A stretch of DNA of 64,000 bases from Neorhizobium galegae. GTDB lineage: Bacteria; Pseudomonadota; Alphaproteobacteria; Rhizobiales; Rhizobiaceae. Both the position numbers and the translations under genes were made by a program. The stretch's first letter is position 1; each line of letters begins with the position of its first letter. The stretch spans positions 248,001 through 312,000 of the forward strand of contig NZ_JAGIPH010000001.1 in assembly GCF_017877135.1 (NCBI RefSeq). The letters run 5' to 3'. This document shows, one piece after another, positions 9,029 through 18,865 of the stretch. The notes beneath the pieces were generated by a model. It searched no databases, was not told the DNA's origin, and saw only the letters and a program-made list of their open reading frames with translations.

Positions 9029-9143
9029 TGCCAGAAATCCTTGTTTTCTAGGGATAAGTGGGCGGTGTTTAGCCGCCCCGAATCACGAAGACAAGAGGGC
9101 CTATTGGAATTTCACGCCGCTGTCATGTGAAAGCCCGGCGCGA

Positions 9144-9827
9144 TCAGGCAACCGCCCGGCCGACGGCGCCGTGCAGATCCAGGCACCGTTCGAACCAGAG
9201 GCTCACCGGATCATCCGCGCGAAGAGCGGCAAGCCCGGTCGTGATGCGCAGCCACTGCAGCGCGCCAAACAGGATATAGTCGGCAAACAGCGGGCCGTCG
9301 CCGCCTAGGAAGGGCTGGAATTTCAGCATGTGGCGCAAGGGATCGAGCCGGGCCGAAAGAACCGCCGTCTCCACCTCACGGTCGGCCTCGAAATCCTCGA
9401 GCCTACGTCCAAGATACTGCTCGCGGGTCGTGCGGAAATAGACCTGGTCCGTCTCGTCCAGCATGTCGTGAATGTTTTTCACCGCAAGCTTCGACAGCAC
9501 CGGATGCACCAGCGTCTGCGAGACGCCCTCGACGAAACGCGACAGCGCCTTGCCGCCCTCCCCGGCAAACAGCGTCGGGCGATCCGGATAGGTGTCTTCC
9601 AGATAGAGCGCGATGTCGAAACTGTCGCGCACCAGCAACTGCCCGTCGCGCAGGATCGGCACGGTTTTCGAAAAGCCGTTTTCGATTTTCGGCACTTCAG
9701 TAAAAGGCACCGGCTTTTCGACGAAATCGAGCCCCTTGTGGGCAAGCGCCATCGACACTTTCCAGCAATGGGGCGAAAATGGCCGGCGCGGATCGCTGCC
9801 GCAGAGCGAGTAGAGAATTCTGGTCAT
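9144..9827 (-). CDS. Glutathione S-transferase family protein
   Basis: The 227-aa product has a thioredoxin-like N-terminal half (CGSDPRRPFSPHCWKVSMAL) with the typical cis-proline region KTVPILRDG and the glutathione-contact DSFDIALYLEDTYP, followed by an all-helical C-terminal domain. The ATG at 9827 is selected over an upstream in-frame ATG because AAAGGTG precedes it. Substrate is unknown; the family covers conjugation, peroxide reduction and isomerisation. It is divergent from a DinB-like gene. Confidence 0.88.
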   Translation of the reverse strand: MTRILYSLCGSDPRRPFSPHCWKVSMALAHKGLDFVEKPVPFTEVPKIENGFSKTVPILRDGQLLVRDSFDIALYLEDTYPDRPTLFAGEGGKALSRFVEGVSQTLVHPVLSKLAVKNIHDMLDETDQVYFRTTREQYLGRRLEDFEADREVETAVLSARLDPLRHMLKFQPFLGGDGPLFADYILFGALQWLRITTGLAALRADDPVSLWFERCLDLHGAVGRAVA

Positions 9828-9968
9828 CGGGCACCTTTGCTGTTCCTGCATGCCATTGGACCGCGCTCGCCTGAAAAGATCAAATCAGGAAATTTCATAG
9901 CAACCATCACACCTGTTTGACCGTGCCCGCTATAGGTTCGGATCCTTCAACCGACACTGGAGCCCCCC

Positions 9969-10478
9969 ATGCCCGATCATTTCCGCATGTTTGCCGATTA
10001 TAACCGCTGGGCCAATGCCCGTCTCTATGAGGCCTGCGCGACGCTCAGCGACGCCGAATTTCGCGCAGACAAAGGCGCGTTCTTTCGCTCCGCCGCGGGC
10101 ACCCTCAACCATCTTCTCGTCGCGGACCGGATCTGGCTCAGGCGCTTTACCGGGCAAGGCTCTGCTCCGACCTCGCTTGATGCCCCGCTCTACGAGACAT
10201 TTGCCGACCTGCGCGCCGCCCGTGCCATCGAGGACCAGCGCATCATCGACTGGGTCGATACTCTGAGCGGAGCCGATCTTGCCGCCACCATTTCCTATTC
10301 GCCGGTCTCTATGCCGGGCAAGGTCGAACTGCCGCTCGGCCCGCTTCTGTCGCATGTCTTCAACCACCAGACCCATCATCGCGGCCAGGTGCACACCATC
10401 CTCACCGCCCTTGGGCAACCTTCGCTGACACTCGATCTCGTCTATTTCCTGCTCGGGGACGGCAAGCGCTGGCAATAG
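9969..10478 (+). CDS. DinB family protein
   Basis: This 169-aa four-helix protein has the DinB/YfiT metal site: H48 in LNHLL and the H133/H137 pair in NHQTHHRGQ. The family are metal-dependent, often thiol-linked enzymes; the name derives from a damage-inducible Bacillus gene and does not prove an SOS role. The N-terminus (FRMFADYNRWANARLY) and the C-terminal YFLLGDGKRW are typical for proteobacterial members. It is followed after 48 bp by the ABC-F gene. Confidence 0.9.
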   Translation: MPDHFRMFADYNRWANARLYEACATLSDAEFRADKGAFFRSAAGTLNHLLVADRIWLRRFTGQGSAPTSLDAPLYETFADLRAARAIEDQRIIDWVDTLSGADLAATISYSPVSMPGKVELPLGPLLSHVFNHQTHHRGQVHTILTALGQPSLTLDLVYFLLGDGKRWQ

Positions 10479-10526
10479 GCGTGTGCCTCTCTTGCATCGC
10501 AGCAGGACTTCGGCCAAAACGCCGTC

Positions 10527-12410
10527 ATGATCACCATTACCGACCTTTCCGCCCGCATTGCCGGCCGCCTGCTTCTCGATCACGCCAGTCTCAGCCTGCC
10601 GACAGGCATCAAGGCGGGGCTGGTGGGTCGCAATGGCGCCGGCAAATCCACCCTGTTTCGCGTCATCACCGGCGATCTGGGCTCCGAAAGCGGTTCGGTC
10701 ACGCTGCCCAAGGCAGCGCGCATCGGTCAGGTGGCGCAGGAGGCGCCGGGCACGGAAGATCCACTGATCAACATCGTTCTTGCCGCCGACAAGGAGCGCA
10801 CGGCGCTGATGGCGGAAGCGGAAACCGCAACCGACCCGCACCGCATCGCCGATATCCAGATGCGACTTGTCGACATCGACGCGCATTCGGCCGAAGCGCG
10901 GGCCGCCAGCATTCTGGCCGGCCTCGGCTTCGATGCGGCTGCCCAGCTTCGCCCGGCCTCTGCCTTTTCCGGCGGCTGGCGCATGCGCGTGGCCCTCGCC
11001 GCCGTGCTGTTTTCCGAGCCTGACCTTCTGCTGCTCGACGAGCCGACCAACTACCTCGATCTGGAAGGCACGCTGTGGCTCGAAGATTACGTGCGCCGCT
11101 ATCCGCACACCGTCATCATCATCAGCCATGACCGCGACCTTTTGAACAATGCGGTCAACGCCATCGTGCATCTCGACCAGAAGAAGCTCACCTTCTATCG
11201 CGGCGGCTATGACCAGTTCGAGCGCCAGAAGGCCGAGAACGACGAGTTGCAGATGAAATCCAAGGCGAAGAACGAGGCCGCGCGCAAGCACCTGCAAAGC
11301 TTCATCGATCGCTTCAAGGCAAAGGCCACCAAGGCCAAGCAGGCCCAGAGCCGCGTCAAGGCGCTGGAGCGCATGGGAACGGTTGCCGCCGTCATCGAAG
11401 ACCACGTGCAGCCGATCACCTTTCCGGAGCCGGAAAAGCAGCCGGCCTCGCCGATCATCGCCATCAATGGCGGTGCCGTCGGTTATGAGCCCGGCAAACC
11501 GATCTTGAAAAACCTCAACCTGCGCATCGATGCGGACGATCGCATCGCGCTTTTAGGCTCGAACGGCAACGGCAAGTCCACCTTTGCCAAATTCATCTCT
11601 GGCCGCCTGCCGCCGGAAACGGGCGATCTGCGCCTTGCCCCGAGCCTGAAGATCGGCTTTTTCGCCCAGCATCAGCTGGACGATCTCGTGCCGGAAGACA
11701 CGCCGGTGGAACATGTGCGCCGCCTGATGCCGGCCGCGCCGGAAGCCAAGGTGCGCGCCCGCGTGGCGCAGATGGGCCTTGCGACGGAAAAGATGAACAC
11801 CGCCGCCAAGGATCTGTCGGGTGGCGAAAAGGCGCGGCTTCTGATGGGTCTTGCCGCCTTCCACGCGCCGAACCTCCTGATCCTCGACGAGCCGACCAAC
11901 CATCTCGACATCGACAGCCGCCGCGCCCTCATCGAGGCGCTCAATGATTACGATGGCGCCGTCATCCTGATTTCGCATGACCGCCACCTGATCGAGGCGA
12001 CCGTCGATCGGCTCTGGTTGGTCAACAACGGCACCGTCACCACGTTCGAAGGCGATATGGAGGAATACCGCGACCTCATCGTGTCTTCGGGCAAAAAAAA
12101 AGACGAAAAGGTTGAAGTCTTAGCCGATGCCGGCAACAAGGCCGATCAGCGCAAGGCGAATGCCGAAAAGCGCGCTTCGCTTGCGCCATTGAAGAAAAAG
12201 ATCAACGAAGCCGAGGCCTTGACGGCGAAACTGGAAAAACTGATTCAGGCGCTTGATCAAGAACTTGCAGATCCGGCGCTCTACGAGAAGTCTCCGGCGA
12301 AGGCGGCCGAAAAGGTCAAGCAGCGGGGCGAGGCCGCCGCCAAGCTCTCGCAGGCGGAAGAGCAGTGGCTTGAACTGTCGGCCGAATACGAAGAGGCGAT
12401 GGCCGGCTGA
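10527..12410 (+). CDS. ABC-F family ATPase (YheS/Uup-like)
   Basis: The 627-aa protein contains two ABC domains and no membrane segments, the ABC-F hallmark. The first domain has Walker A GRNGAGKS near residues 34-41, SGGWRMRVAL and DEPTNYLDLEG; the second has GSNGNGKS, LSGGEKARLL and DEPTNHLDID. A charged linker lies between the domains (KSKAKNEAARKHLQSFIDRF) and a Lys/Glu-rich coiled coil forms the last 90 residues. ABC-F proteins act on the ribosome as translation factors. Length and the C-terminal coil fit the YheS/Uup side rather than EttA. Confidence 0.93.
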   Translation: MITITDLSARIAGRLLLDHASLSLPTGIKAGLVGRNGAGKSTLFRVITGDLGSESGSVTLPKAARIGQVAQEAPGTEDPLINIVLAADKERTALMAEAETATDPHRIADIQMRLVDIDAHSAEARAASILAGLGFDAAAQLRPASAFSGGWRMRVALAAVLFSEPDLLLLDEPTNYLDLEGTLWLEDYVRRYPHTVIIISHDRDLLNNAVNAIVHLDQKKLTFYRGGYDQFERQKAENDELQMKSKAKNEAARKHLQSFIDRFKAKATKAKQAQSRVKALERMGTVAAVIEDHVQPITFPEPEKQPASPIIAINGGAVGYEPGKPILKNLNLRIDADDRIALLGSNGNGKSTFAKFISGRLPPETGDLRLAPSLKIGFFAQHQLDDLVPEDTPVEHVRRLMPAAPEAKVRARVAQMGLATEKMNTAAKDLSGGEKARLLMGLAAFHAPNLLILDEPTNHLDIDSRRALIEALNDYDGAVILISHDRHLIEATVDRLWLVNNGTVTTFEGDMEEYRDLIVSSGKKKDEKVEVLADAGNKADQRKANAEKRASLAPLKKKINEAEALTAKLEKLIQALDQELADPALYEKSPAKAAEKVKQRGEAAAKLSQAEEQWLELSAEYEEAMAG

Positions 12411-12430
12411 GCCTTGCTTGTGGCAGGGCT

Positions 12431-12460
12431 GAATATACACTACCTTGTACCTGTATATTC
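12431..12460. promoter_or_regulatory. Inverted repeat upstream of vapB, candidate autoregulatory operator
   Basis: Perfect 9-nt arms GAATATACA (12431-12439) and TGTATATTC (12452-12460) flank a 12-nt spacer. The right arm ends 14 bp before the vapB ATG. Type II toxin-antitoxin complexes usually repress their own promoter through such a repeat. The AT-rich arms probably overlap the promoter. Confidence 0.65.
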
Positions 12461-12474
12461 AAAGGGGTGAGGCC

Positions 12475-12720
12475 ATGCCGCTTTATGTGCGCGACGAACG
12501 GGTCAACCAGCTCGCCGAACAGGCCCAGAAAATCCTGAAGGCGCCGACCAAGACCGATGCCATTCGCCAGGCGCTGGAGCGCGTGGTGAAAGAGGACGAG
12601 CAGCGCCCGCCGCTGGCCGAGCGGCTGGAGAAGATCAAGCAGCGCTATCAGGGCATGGGATCGGTCGATCCTGATTTCGATGAGAAAGCTTTTCTCGATG
12701 AAATGTGGGGCGACATCTGA
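12475..12720 (+). CDS. vapB: VapB-type antitoxin
   Basis: The 81-aa protein resembles the Rv0623/PSK group of antitoxins: a short N-terminal strand (MPLYVRDERV), the NQLAEQAQ and TKTDAIRQALERV helices of the DNA-binding ribbon-helix-helix-like part, and an acidic tail (DPDFDEKAFLDEMWGDI) that would thread into the toxin active site. The ATG at 12475 follows an AAGGGG site. Its stop overlaps the toxin ATG (TGATG), the usual coupling in these modules. Confidence 0.9.
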   Translation: MPLYVRDERVNQLAEQAQKILKAPTKTDAIRQALERVVKEDEQRPPLAERLEKIKQRYQGMGSVDPDFDEKAFLDEMWGDI

Positions 12721-13112
12721 TGTTCCTCGATACATCGGCCATCATCGAATATTTTCTGGATGGGCCGGAATATGACCGGATTGCCGCGGCCTTGGCAAAA
12801 AGCGAATCCGGCTTTTACGTATCGCCCACGGTCATTTTCGAGGCCACGACAGTTTTGGCCGGAAAACGTCAGATCGCCGTCGATGATGCCACAAGGCTGA
12901 TCGCCAATTTTCTCGATGAGCTGAACGCCGAAATCCTGCCGATCACCGGTGAAACGGCGCGCTCGGCGCTCGAGGCCTTTTCGCGCTATGGCAAGGGTCG
13001 CCATCCGGCGCGCCTCAATTTCGGCGACTGTTTTTCCTATGCAGGCGCCAAGGCATCCGGTGCGGCCCTCCTCTATGTCGGCGAGGATTTTCGCCGCACC
13101 GACCTCGCCTGA
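12720..13112 (+). CDS. vapC: VapC-type PIN-domain ribonuclease toxin
   Basis: This 130-aa PIN-domain protein shows the acidic catalytic set D4 (FLDTSAIIE), E41 (VIFEATTVL), D103 (NFGDCFSYA) and D123 (GEDFRRTD), as in VapC toxins that cut tRNA or rRNA in a Mg-dependent manner. All acidic residues are present, so it looks functional. The start is the ATG that overlaps the antitoxin stop rather than an upstream GTG in the same frame. The FitB-like FGDCF-YA-AK motif fits the VapB partner type. Confidence 0.93.
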   Translation: MFLDTSAIIEYFLDGPEYDRIAAALAKSESGFYVSPTVIFEATTVLAGKRQIAVDDATRLIANFLDELNAEILPITGETARSALEAFSRYGKGRHPARLNFGDCFSYAGAKASGAALLYVGEDFRRTDLA

Positions 13113-13148
13113 CCCGATATACATCACACTTCTACAAGGAGACGCGCC

Positions 13149-15209
13149 ATGGATCTCTTTCTCGAAAAGGACGACGATCCGCAGACGCTGGCCTTCGTTG
13201 CCGAGCGAAACGCCCGCTCCGAAGAGGTGCTGACGACGCCGCAGATGCAGGCTGATGCGGCCGCCATTCAGGCCATGCTGGAGAGGCAGGACCGGTTGAT
13301 CATCCCCACCCGGCGCGGCAACTGGCTGTTTGATTTCAACCGCTCGGCGGACAACCCGCTCGGCGTGCTGCGTCGCCTGCCAGCGGATCTCGCACCGCGT
13401 GCCGATGCGCCGTGGGAGACCGTTCTGGATGTGGATCAGTTCTGCGTCCGCGAAGGCAAGCGCTGGATCTTTGGCGGCTGCGTCACCTGCCCCTTCGAGC
13501 CGACGCGGGTGCTTTTGCGCCTGTCGGACGGCGGATCGGATCTGACGCGCTTTCTGGAATTCGACCTGGAGACGAAACAGGCGGTGGACGGCGGCTTCGA
13601 CACACCGACTGTGCGCGCCCATGCGAGCTGGCTGAGCCGCGACGAGATCGCCTATTTCGGCTCGATCGATGCCGTTTCCGCCACGCAGTCCGGCTGGCCG
13701 CGCGTCGGTCGGCGGCTGCGGCGCGGCGAAGCGCCGGCAGATGCCGAGATCCTGTTTGAAGCCGCCGAGAGCGATGTCACCGGTTATGGCTTCGTCATCG
13801 ACCCGACGCTCGGCGGTTACCAGGGGCCAGACCCACGGCAGATCCTTGTGTTCGTGAAAAGCCATGAGATCGGCAAGGTCAGCATCCATGTGGTGGATGG
13901 CGAGGGCGATGCGCGTCGCCTGCCGCTTCCGACCGAGATCGGCTTCGACATCAACCACAGCCATTGCCTGTGGCTGGCGAAGAACGACGAACAGGTGCCA
14001 GGCGGCAGTCTCGTCCTGCAGTCGCTGACGCCGTTCGGTGCGCAGCCGCTGTCTTCCGAGCGTCGCATTCTGGTCGAGCCTGCGCCGGGACGTTCGGTCC
14101 ATCATTTCGCGCTCCTGCGCAATTTTGCCGTCTATTCGGTCAACGACCGTCTCACGCCCTCGCTCTACGTGCTGGACATCACGCGACCGGACGCGGAGCC
14201 GCAGCGCATTGCCTTGCCCGACGGCGTCGAGGCGCTCTATTTCACGCCGCTCTATGCGGATCTGCATCTGGGCGACGACACGCTGTCAGTGATCGGCTCG
14301 GGTTTCCTGACGCCGCCCACCCGCTATACGCTGTCTTTATCCGATGCGAGCGGGCGCCCGATCACGACGCCGCCGCTCCTGGTGCCGGAAGACACCTCTC
14401 CCGCCTATTTCGATGCAGAGGGCATGACGAGCGAACTTCTGGAAGCCACGTCGGAAGATGGCACCAAAGTGCCCTATCACCTCGTCCTGCCCAAGGTGTG
14501 GACGAAGGGCGATCTGCCGGTGCTGATCTATGGCTATGGCGGCTTTTCCGCCTCGCTTGGCCCGCATTACTCCGGCACCATCGGCCGGTTTGTGGAACAG
14601 GGCGGCGCCTATGTGCAGGCCTATATCCGCGGCGGCGCGGAACTCGGTCCGCAGTGGCACACGCCCGTCAAGCGCCATGGCCGTCACAAGGCTTATGAGG
14701 ATTTCGTCGCCATCGCCCGTGATCTGGTGAAACGCGGCTATTCAAAGCCGTCGCGCATTGCCGCAACCGGCGCCAGCAATGGCGGCCTGCTGACCGGCGT
14801 CATGCTGACGCGCTATCCGGACGACTTCGGCGCCATCTGGTGTCGCGTGCCGGTTCTCGACATGACGCGCTTTCATCTCTTTCCGGCCGGCAAGGCCTGG
14901 ATGGACGAATATGGCAATCCGGACGATCCGGACGACCGCGCCTATCTCTTGAGCTATTCGCCGCTGCATCAGATCACGCCGGCATCGGACAAGGCCTATC
15001 CGCCGCTCTACATCGAAAGCTCGAGCAATGACGACCGGGTGCATCCCTCGCATGCGCGCCGCTTTGCCAAGGCGCTGGAAGCGGCCGGTCATCAGCCCCT
15101 CTTCCACGAATTCGGCTCCGGTGGCCATGGCGGCGCCGGCAACTCGGCGGAAATGGCGCGGCGCACGGCGATGGGCTACAGTTTCCTGCGTCAGACCATT
15201 TTGAAATGA
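13149..15209 (+). CDS. Prolyl oligopeptidase family (S9) serine peptidase
   Basis: The 686-aa protein has an N-terminal beta-propeller region and a C-terminal alpha/beta-hydrolase domain. The nucleophile is S543 in TGASNGGLL; the acid lies in SSNDDRVHPSHARRF (about 627) and the histidine in GSGGHGGAGN (about 658). GYGGFSASLGP upstream is typical of the oxyanion-hole region. No signal peptide is seen, so it is probably cytoplasmic and cleaves proline-containing oligopeptides. It starts 36 bp after vapC with an AAGGAGA site. Confidence 0.92.
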   Translation: MDLFLEKDDDPQTLAFVAERNARSEEVLTTPQMQADAAAIQAMLERQDRLIIPTRRGNWLFDFNRSADNPLGVLRRLPADLAPRADAPWETVLDVDQFCVREGKRWIFGGCVTCPFEPTRVLLRLSDGGSDLTRFLEFDLETKQAVDGGFDTPTVRAHASWLSRDEIAYFGSIDAVSATQSGWPRVGRRLRRGEAPADAEILFEAAESDVTGYGFVIDPTLGGYQGPDPRQILVFVKSHEIGKVSIHVVDGEGDARRLPLPTEIGFDINHSHCLWLAKNDEQVPGGSLVLQSLTPFGAQPLSSERRILVEPAPGRSVHHFALLRNFAVYSVNDRLTPSLYVLDITRPDAEPQRIALPDGVEALYFTPLYADLHLGDDTLSVIGSGFLTPPTRYTLSLSDASGRPITTPPLLVPEDTSPAYFDAEGMTSELLEATSEDGTKVPYHLVLPKVWTKGDLPVLIYGYGGFSASLGPHYSGTIGRFVEQGGAYVQAYIRGGAELGPQWHTPVKRHGRHKAYEDFVAIARDLVKRGYSKPSRIAATGASNGGLLTGVMLTRYPDDFGAIWCRVPVLDMTRFHLFPAGKAWMDEYGNPDDPDDRAYLLSYSPLHQITPASDKAYPPLYIESSSNDDRVHPSHARRFAKALEAAGHQPLFHEFGSGGHGGAGNSAEMARRTAMGYSFLRQTILK

Positions 15210-15274
15210 CCATCTGCCTGCGGCAGCTTACACTTGTGCATCGCCATTTCGGCCGATGAGTATTAGCCAGATGC

Positions 15275-15297
15275 GCGTCAGGCCAACGGCCTGACGC
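15275..15297. terminator. Perfect 10-bp hairpin, possible terminator
   Basis: Arms GCGTCAGGCC and GGCCTGACGC surround the loop AAC between two convergent genes (S9 peptidase and host-attachment protein). No strong T-run follows, so it could be a Rho-assisted end or a general structural element. Confidence 0.5.
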
Positions 15298-15366
15298 CGC
15301 TTTGCATCCCGTTTGCGGCGCTACCCGCTGTCTGAGAAGGAGGAAGGCCGAACGCGGATCCTTCGC

Positions 15367-15771
15367 CTAGGCCGCAGCCAGCGCTTTCTCGATATCCTGG
15401 ATCGAATGGCCGGTCAGGTCCTTGTCGAGTTCGGCGATCAGCACATCCGTGAGTGACTTGTGATAGCCCTTGCGCATTTCGCCAAGTGTGCGTGGCGATG
15501 CGACGATCACGAGGCTCTTGATCTTGCCGCTGAGCACATGGCTGTTCAGCATGGATACGACGCCGGAGCCGAACGCATCCTCGTTCTGCTGGCTGTCATC
15601 CGGATTGGCAGCGCTGCTGGGATGGCGGGCGCCGGATGAAATGACCGAATCATCGATCTCCTGCGAGTCCATGGACTTCAGCTTCGGATTTTGTGCGTCG
15701 CCATTGTTCTGGAAAAGGCTGAGTTTTTCGCCGTCTGCGACCGCAATAACCGTGTTCTGGGGAAGTTGCAT
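15367..15771 (-). CDS. Host attachment family protein
   Basis: The 134-aa protein matches the family annotated as required for attachment to host cells, common in rhizobia and agrobacteria. Features seen are the N-terminal strand TVIAVADGEKLSLFQN, a polar, probably disordered middle (SSAANPDDSQQNEDAFG), and the conserved LVIVASPRTLGEMRKGYH followed by DLTGHSIQDIEKAL. The second half resembles a ribosome-dormancy/eRF1-like beta-alpha fold. The biochemical role is not established and no attachment role can be read from sequence. It is monocistronic. Confidence 0.85.
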   Translation of the reverse strand: MQLPQNTVIAVADGEKLSLFQNNGDAQNPKLKSMDSQEIDDSVISSGARHPSSAANPDDSQQNEDAFGSGVVSMLNSHVLSGKIKSLVIVASPRTLGEMRKGYHKSLTDVLIAELDKDLTGHSIQDIEKALAAA

Positions 15772-16068
15772 CTGAGTTCTCCCTGTTCAGCAAGGCGCGT
15801 CCCGACGGGGCGGCCTTTGCCAAGTATCGATGCAAATGTAATCCCCGGGATCGTGATCCGTTCCCTGCGCCCGGTCGTTTCCCAGCGTGCATACCCGTCG
15901 AATGCGGCTGATGCGTTGGCCGCCTGCTTTGAAACGGCGCGCGCGACCAGAAGGATTTCTGCGCAGGCGCCTGCAGAACTCGTGCAAGCGAGTTCATACC
16001 GGGATGGAGAACCGGAAACCGCTTCTCCATCCCGTCTCAACGATCTGTTATGCTCCCGACGATCCGGC
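15772..16068. other. Intergenic region without recognisable gene
   Basis: About 300 bp between the host-attachment gene and the nitroreductase gene, both on the minus strand. It holds the promoter region of the former. Short open frames here have no support from codon use or family resemblance, and I see no strong hairpin or repeat. Confidence 0.5.
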
Positions 16069-16674
16069 TCAGGCCTTGAAGACGCCGTGGACGGCAAGGG
16101 CCGACAGCGGCTGGCGCGGGCTTGGCACTTCGCGGGCTTGCAGCCCTTCCGGCAGAAGATCGGCCGGACCCTGCGTGCCGATGGCAACGGCTGCGTGCAG
16201 CACATGGTCTTCCGGCAGGTTGACGGCCTTGGCCATGGCGGCCTTGTCGAAACCGGCCATGGCATGGGCGGCAAAGCCTGCGATATGTGCCTGCAGGGCA
16301 AGATAACCCCAGGCAGCGCCGGCATCGAAGGTATGGCTGCCGTTGTCGCTGGCTTCCGTCTTGCCGGGGGCGATGAATTTCGTCGCGCTGGCAATGATCA
16401 CGAGCGCCGAGGCGGTCTTTGCCCAGGTCTGGTTGAACGGCATGATCGCATCAAGGATCGGCTGCCAGACGTCATCGCCCCTCAGCGCATAGATGAAGCG
16501 CCAGGGCTGGGCATTGAAGGCGGACGGCGCCCAGCGGGCGGCTTCGAGAAGGGCCAGCAGCTCCTTCTCACTCATCGTCGCATCGGTAAAGGCCCGCGGC
16601 GACCAGCGGGCGGGAAAGACGTCTGCGACCGGGTGATCGGCCTTGCGGGTGTTGACCGGGATATTCGCGTTCAT
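16069..16674 (-). CDS. Nitroreductase family protein
   Basis: This 201-aa FMN-dependent reductase shows the family's N-terminal FPARWSPRAFTD, the flavin-binding WAPSAFNAQPWRFIY, and DAGAAWGYLALQAHIAG with the helix following it. Members reduce nitro compounds, quinones or enals with NAD(P)H. It stands alone between the host-attachment gene and holC. Physiological substrate is unknown. Confidence 0.9.
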   Translation of the reverse strand: MNANIPVNTRKADHPVADVFPARWSPRAFTDATMSEKELLALLEAARWAPSAFNAQPWRFIYALRGDDVWQPILDAIMPFNQTWAKTASALVIIASATKFIAPGKTEASDNGSHTFDAGAAWGYLALQAHIAGFAAHAMAGFDKAAMAKAVNLPEDHVLHAAVAIGTQGPADLLPEGLQAREVPSPRQPLSALAVHGVFKA

Positions 16675-16780
16675 GGCATCCAGCTCCGAATGGAAAACGA
16701 CCCTTCAGCTAGCAAGCCCTATTGCAGCGCACAAGGGGAAAGCCGCGCAACGGTCGAACTCAGCCCCCCCCCGCCGCCGA

Positions 16781-17230
16781 TCAGGCCTTCTTGACCCAGC
16801 GCCCTTCCTGCGACTGCTGCCAGTAGGTAAGCTGGTGGCCTTGCGCCTTCAGCACCTTCCAGTGGCCGCGCGCGCCCGAAAGCTGGGCTGCGTCATATCC
16901 GTCGAAAAGAAAGACGACGCGTTCATAGGCGGAAAGATCGGCCGGCTCGGCGCCATCCACCAGAAACCGCACCGTTGCCCCATTGTGGTTGGCGTCCGTC
17001 ACCGTCAGGAGAACCGGCTGGTGCTCGGCCATCTCCCCCTGGTCGGTGCCATGCGGGAGAAAACTTTCCTCCCGATAGGTCCACAGATGCTGGTCGAGCG
17101 CATCGCGGCGCGCCTCTCCCACCGTCTGAAGCACGACGCGCCAGCCCCGTTCGACGCTTTTTTCGAGAAGCGCCGGCAGCGCTTCTTCGAGCTTCGATTC
17201 GGTCAGATGGTAGAAGAGGACCTCGGTCAT
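16781..17230 (-). CDS. holC: DNA polymerase III chi subunit
   Basis: HolC links the clamp loader to single-stranded DNA-binding protein. The 149-aa product has the family start MTEVLFYHLTES, then LPALLEKSVERGWRVV, LWTYREESFLPHG and LFDGYDAAQLSGAR. The start at 17230 is chosen because the ATG begins the conserved strand and lies 7 bp after the pepA stop. The pepA-holC order is common in alphaproteobacteria and suggests cotranscription. Confidence 0.95.
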   Translation of the reverse strand: MTEVLFYHLTESKLEEALPALLEKSVERGWRVVLQTVGEARRDALDQHLWTYREESFLPHGTDQGEMAEHQPVLLTVTDANHNGATVRFLVDGAEPADLSAYERVVFLFDGYDAAQLSGARGHWKVLKAQGHQLTYWQQSQEGRWVKKA

Positions 17231-17237
17231 TCGGCCA

Positions 17238-18728
17238 TCACGCCTCGTAGCGGTCGCGAACCAGCTGGTCGAGCAGGCGCACGCCATAGCCGGATCCCCA
17301 GGACTGGTTGATCTCGTTCAAGGGCGAGCCCATGGCGGTGCCGGCGACATCCAGATGCGCCCAGGGCGTTTCGCCGACGAAGCGCTTCAGAAACTGCGCA
17401 GCGGTGATCGAGCCCGCATAGCGCCCGCCGCTGTTCTTCATGTCGGCGAATTTCGAATCGATGATCTTGTCGTAATCCTTGCCGAGCGGCATGCGCCACA
17501 GCTTCTCGCCGCTTTCCTCGCCGGCGGCGATGAGGCTGTTGGCCAGGTCGTCGTCGTTGGAAAACAGTCCCGCCTGCAGGTTGCCCAGCGCCACCAGGAT
17601 CGCGCCGGTGAGCGTCGCCAGGTTGATCATGAAGCGCGGCTTGAAGCGCTCCTTGGTGTACCAGAGCGCATCGGCCAGCACGAGGCGGCCTTCCGCATCG
17701 GTGTTGATGATCTCGATCGTCTGACCCGACATGGAGGTGACGATATCGCCGGGACGCTGGGCATTGCCGTCGGGCATGTTTTCCACAAGCCCGATGATGC
17801 CGATGGCATTCACCTTCGCCTTGCGGGCGGCCAGCGTGTGCATGAGGCCGGTGACGGCGGCAGCGCCGCCCATATCGCCCTTCATGTCTTCCATGTTGGC
17901 GGCCGGCTTGATCGAGATGCCGCCGGTATCGAAGACGACGCCCTTGCCGACAAAGGCAAGCGGCGCCTCGCCGTCTGCCCCGCCGTTCCACTGCATGATG
18001 GCCATGCGGGCGGGACGCGCCGAGCCCTGGGCAACGCCGAGCAGCGCGCCCATGCCGAGCTTCGCCATCTCGGTTTCCGTGAGGATTTCCACCGCAACGC
18101 CCAGCGATTCGAGCGCCTTGGCGCGCTCGGCAAATTCGACGGGACCGAGCACGTTCGGCGGAAGGTTCACCAGCTCGCGGGCGAGATTGACGCCATCGGC
18201 CACCGCCTGCGCCGAGACCATGCGCTCCGAGGCCGCCTGATGGGCCGCCGTGACGATGGTGACGGTGACGGATTTTGCCGCCTTGTCCTCGTCATCCTTC
18301 TTCTTTGTCTTGTAGGCGTCGAAAGCATAGGCGCGCAGCAGGAGGCCGGTTGCGAAATCCACAGCCTTTTCCGGCGTGATGTCCGTGCCCGGGGCATCGA
18401 GAAACACGGTGACAGTCTCGGCGCGCTTGACGACGCTCGATGCCTTGCCACCAGCGCGCAGCCAGTCATAGGCCGTCAGTTCGTCCGCCTTGCCAAGCCC
18501 GATCACCACGACCCGGTCGAAGGGCGACTGATGCGGCGCCAGAAGGTCCAGCACGCCCATCTGCTTGCCCGAAAAGCCCGCAATACCGGCCGCACGCGTG
18601 ATGACACCGCCGGGATCAGTGACGGAATGGCCTGACGGCGCGTGATCGCCCGACAGCTGCAGCGCGATGGCAAGACCGCCATCGGCAGGAGCGGAGGGCG
18701 CGAAACGGATCGTATACTGAACAGACAT
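17238..18728 (-). CDS. pepA: Leucyl aminopeptidase (M17)
   Basis: The 496-aa protein matches the usual PepA length. The M17 signature [14 protein letters not shown] is intact, with [16 protein letters not shown] and [12 protein letters not shown] supplying the two-metal site ligands. It removes N-terminal residues from peptides, and in some bacteria PepA also binds DNA. The ATG at 18728 is preceded by GGAG at proper spacing; longer in-frame extensions upstream lack one. It runs into holC. Confidence 0.97.
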   Translation of the reverse strand: MSVQYTIRFAPSAPADGGLAIALQLSGDHAPSGHSVTDPGGVITRAAGIAGFSGKQMGVLDLLAPHQSPFDRVVVIGLGKADELTAYDWLRAGGKASSVVKRAETVTVFLDAPGTDITPEKAVDFATGLLLRAYAFDAYKTKKKDDEDKAAKSVTVTIVTAAHQAASERMVSAQAVADGVNLARELVNLPPNVLGPVEFAERAKALESLGVAVEILTETEMAKLGMGALLGVAQGSARPARMAIMQWNGGADGEAPLAFVGKGVVFDTGGISIKPAANMEDMKGDMGGAAAVTGLMHTLAARKAKVNAIGIIGLVENMPDGNAQRPGDIVTSMSGQTIEIINTDAEGRLVLADALWYTKERFKPRFMINLATLTGAILVALGNLQAGLFSNDDDLANSLIAAGEESGEKLWRMPLGKDYDKIIDSKFADMKNSGGRYAGSITAAQFLKRFVGETPWAHLDVAGTAMGSPLNEINQSWGSGYGVRLLDQLVRDRYEA

Positions 18729-18865
18729 GGTATCTCCGGAGGCAGAGGATATGGTCACTCGCAAGGGGCCAATCTGGGACGATGGCGCGTGAACGGCAAG
18801 GGTTGCGGCAAAAAGGTTCCACACCGGCGTCGCAATATTGTCATCGAGCTCTCTTACCCGCTAAT

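Noticed and set aside
9060..9078. GGGCGG/CCGCCC hairpin upstream of ndk as a riboswitch
   Set aside because: Only a 6-bp stem with no conserved core; mentioned under ndk but not called as a regulatory RNA.
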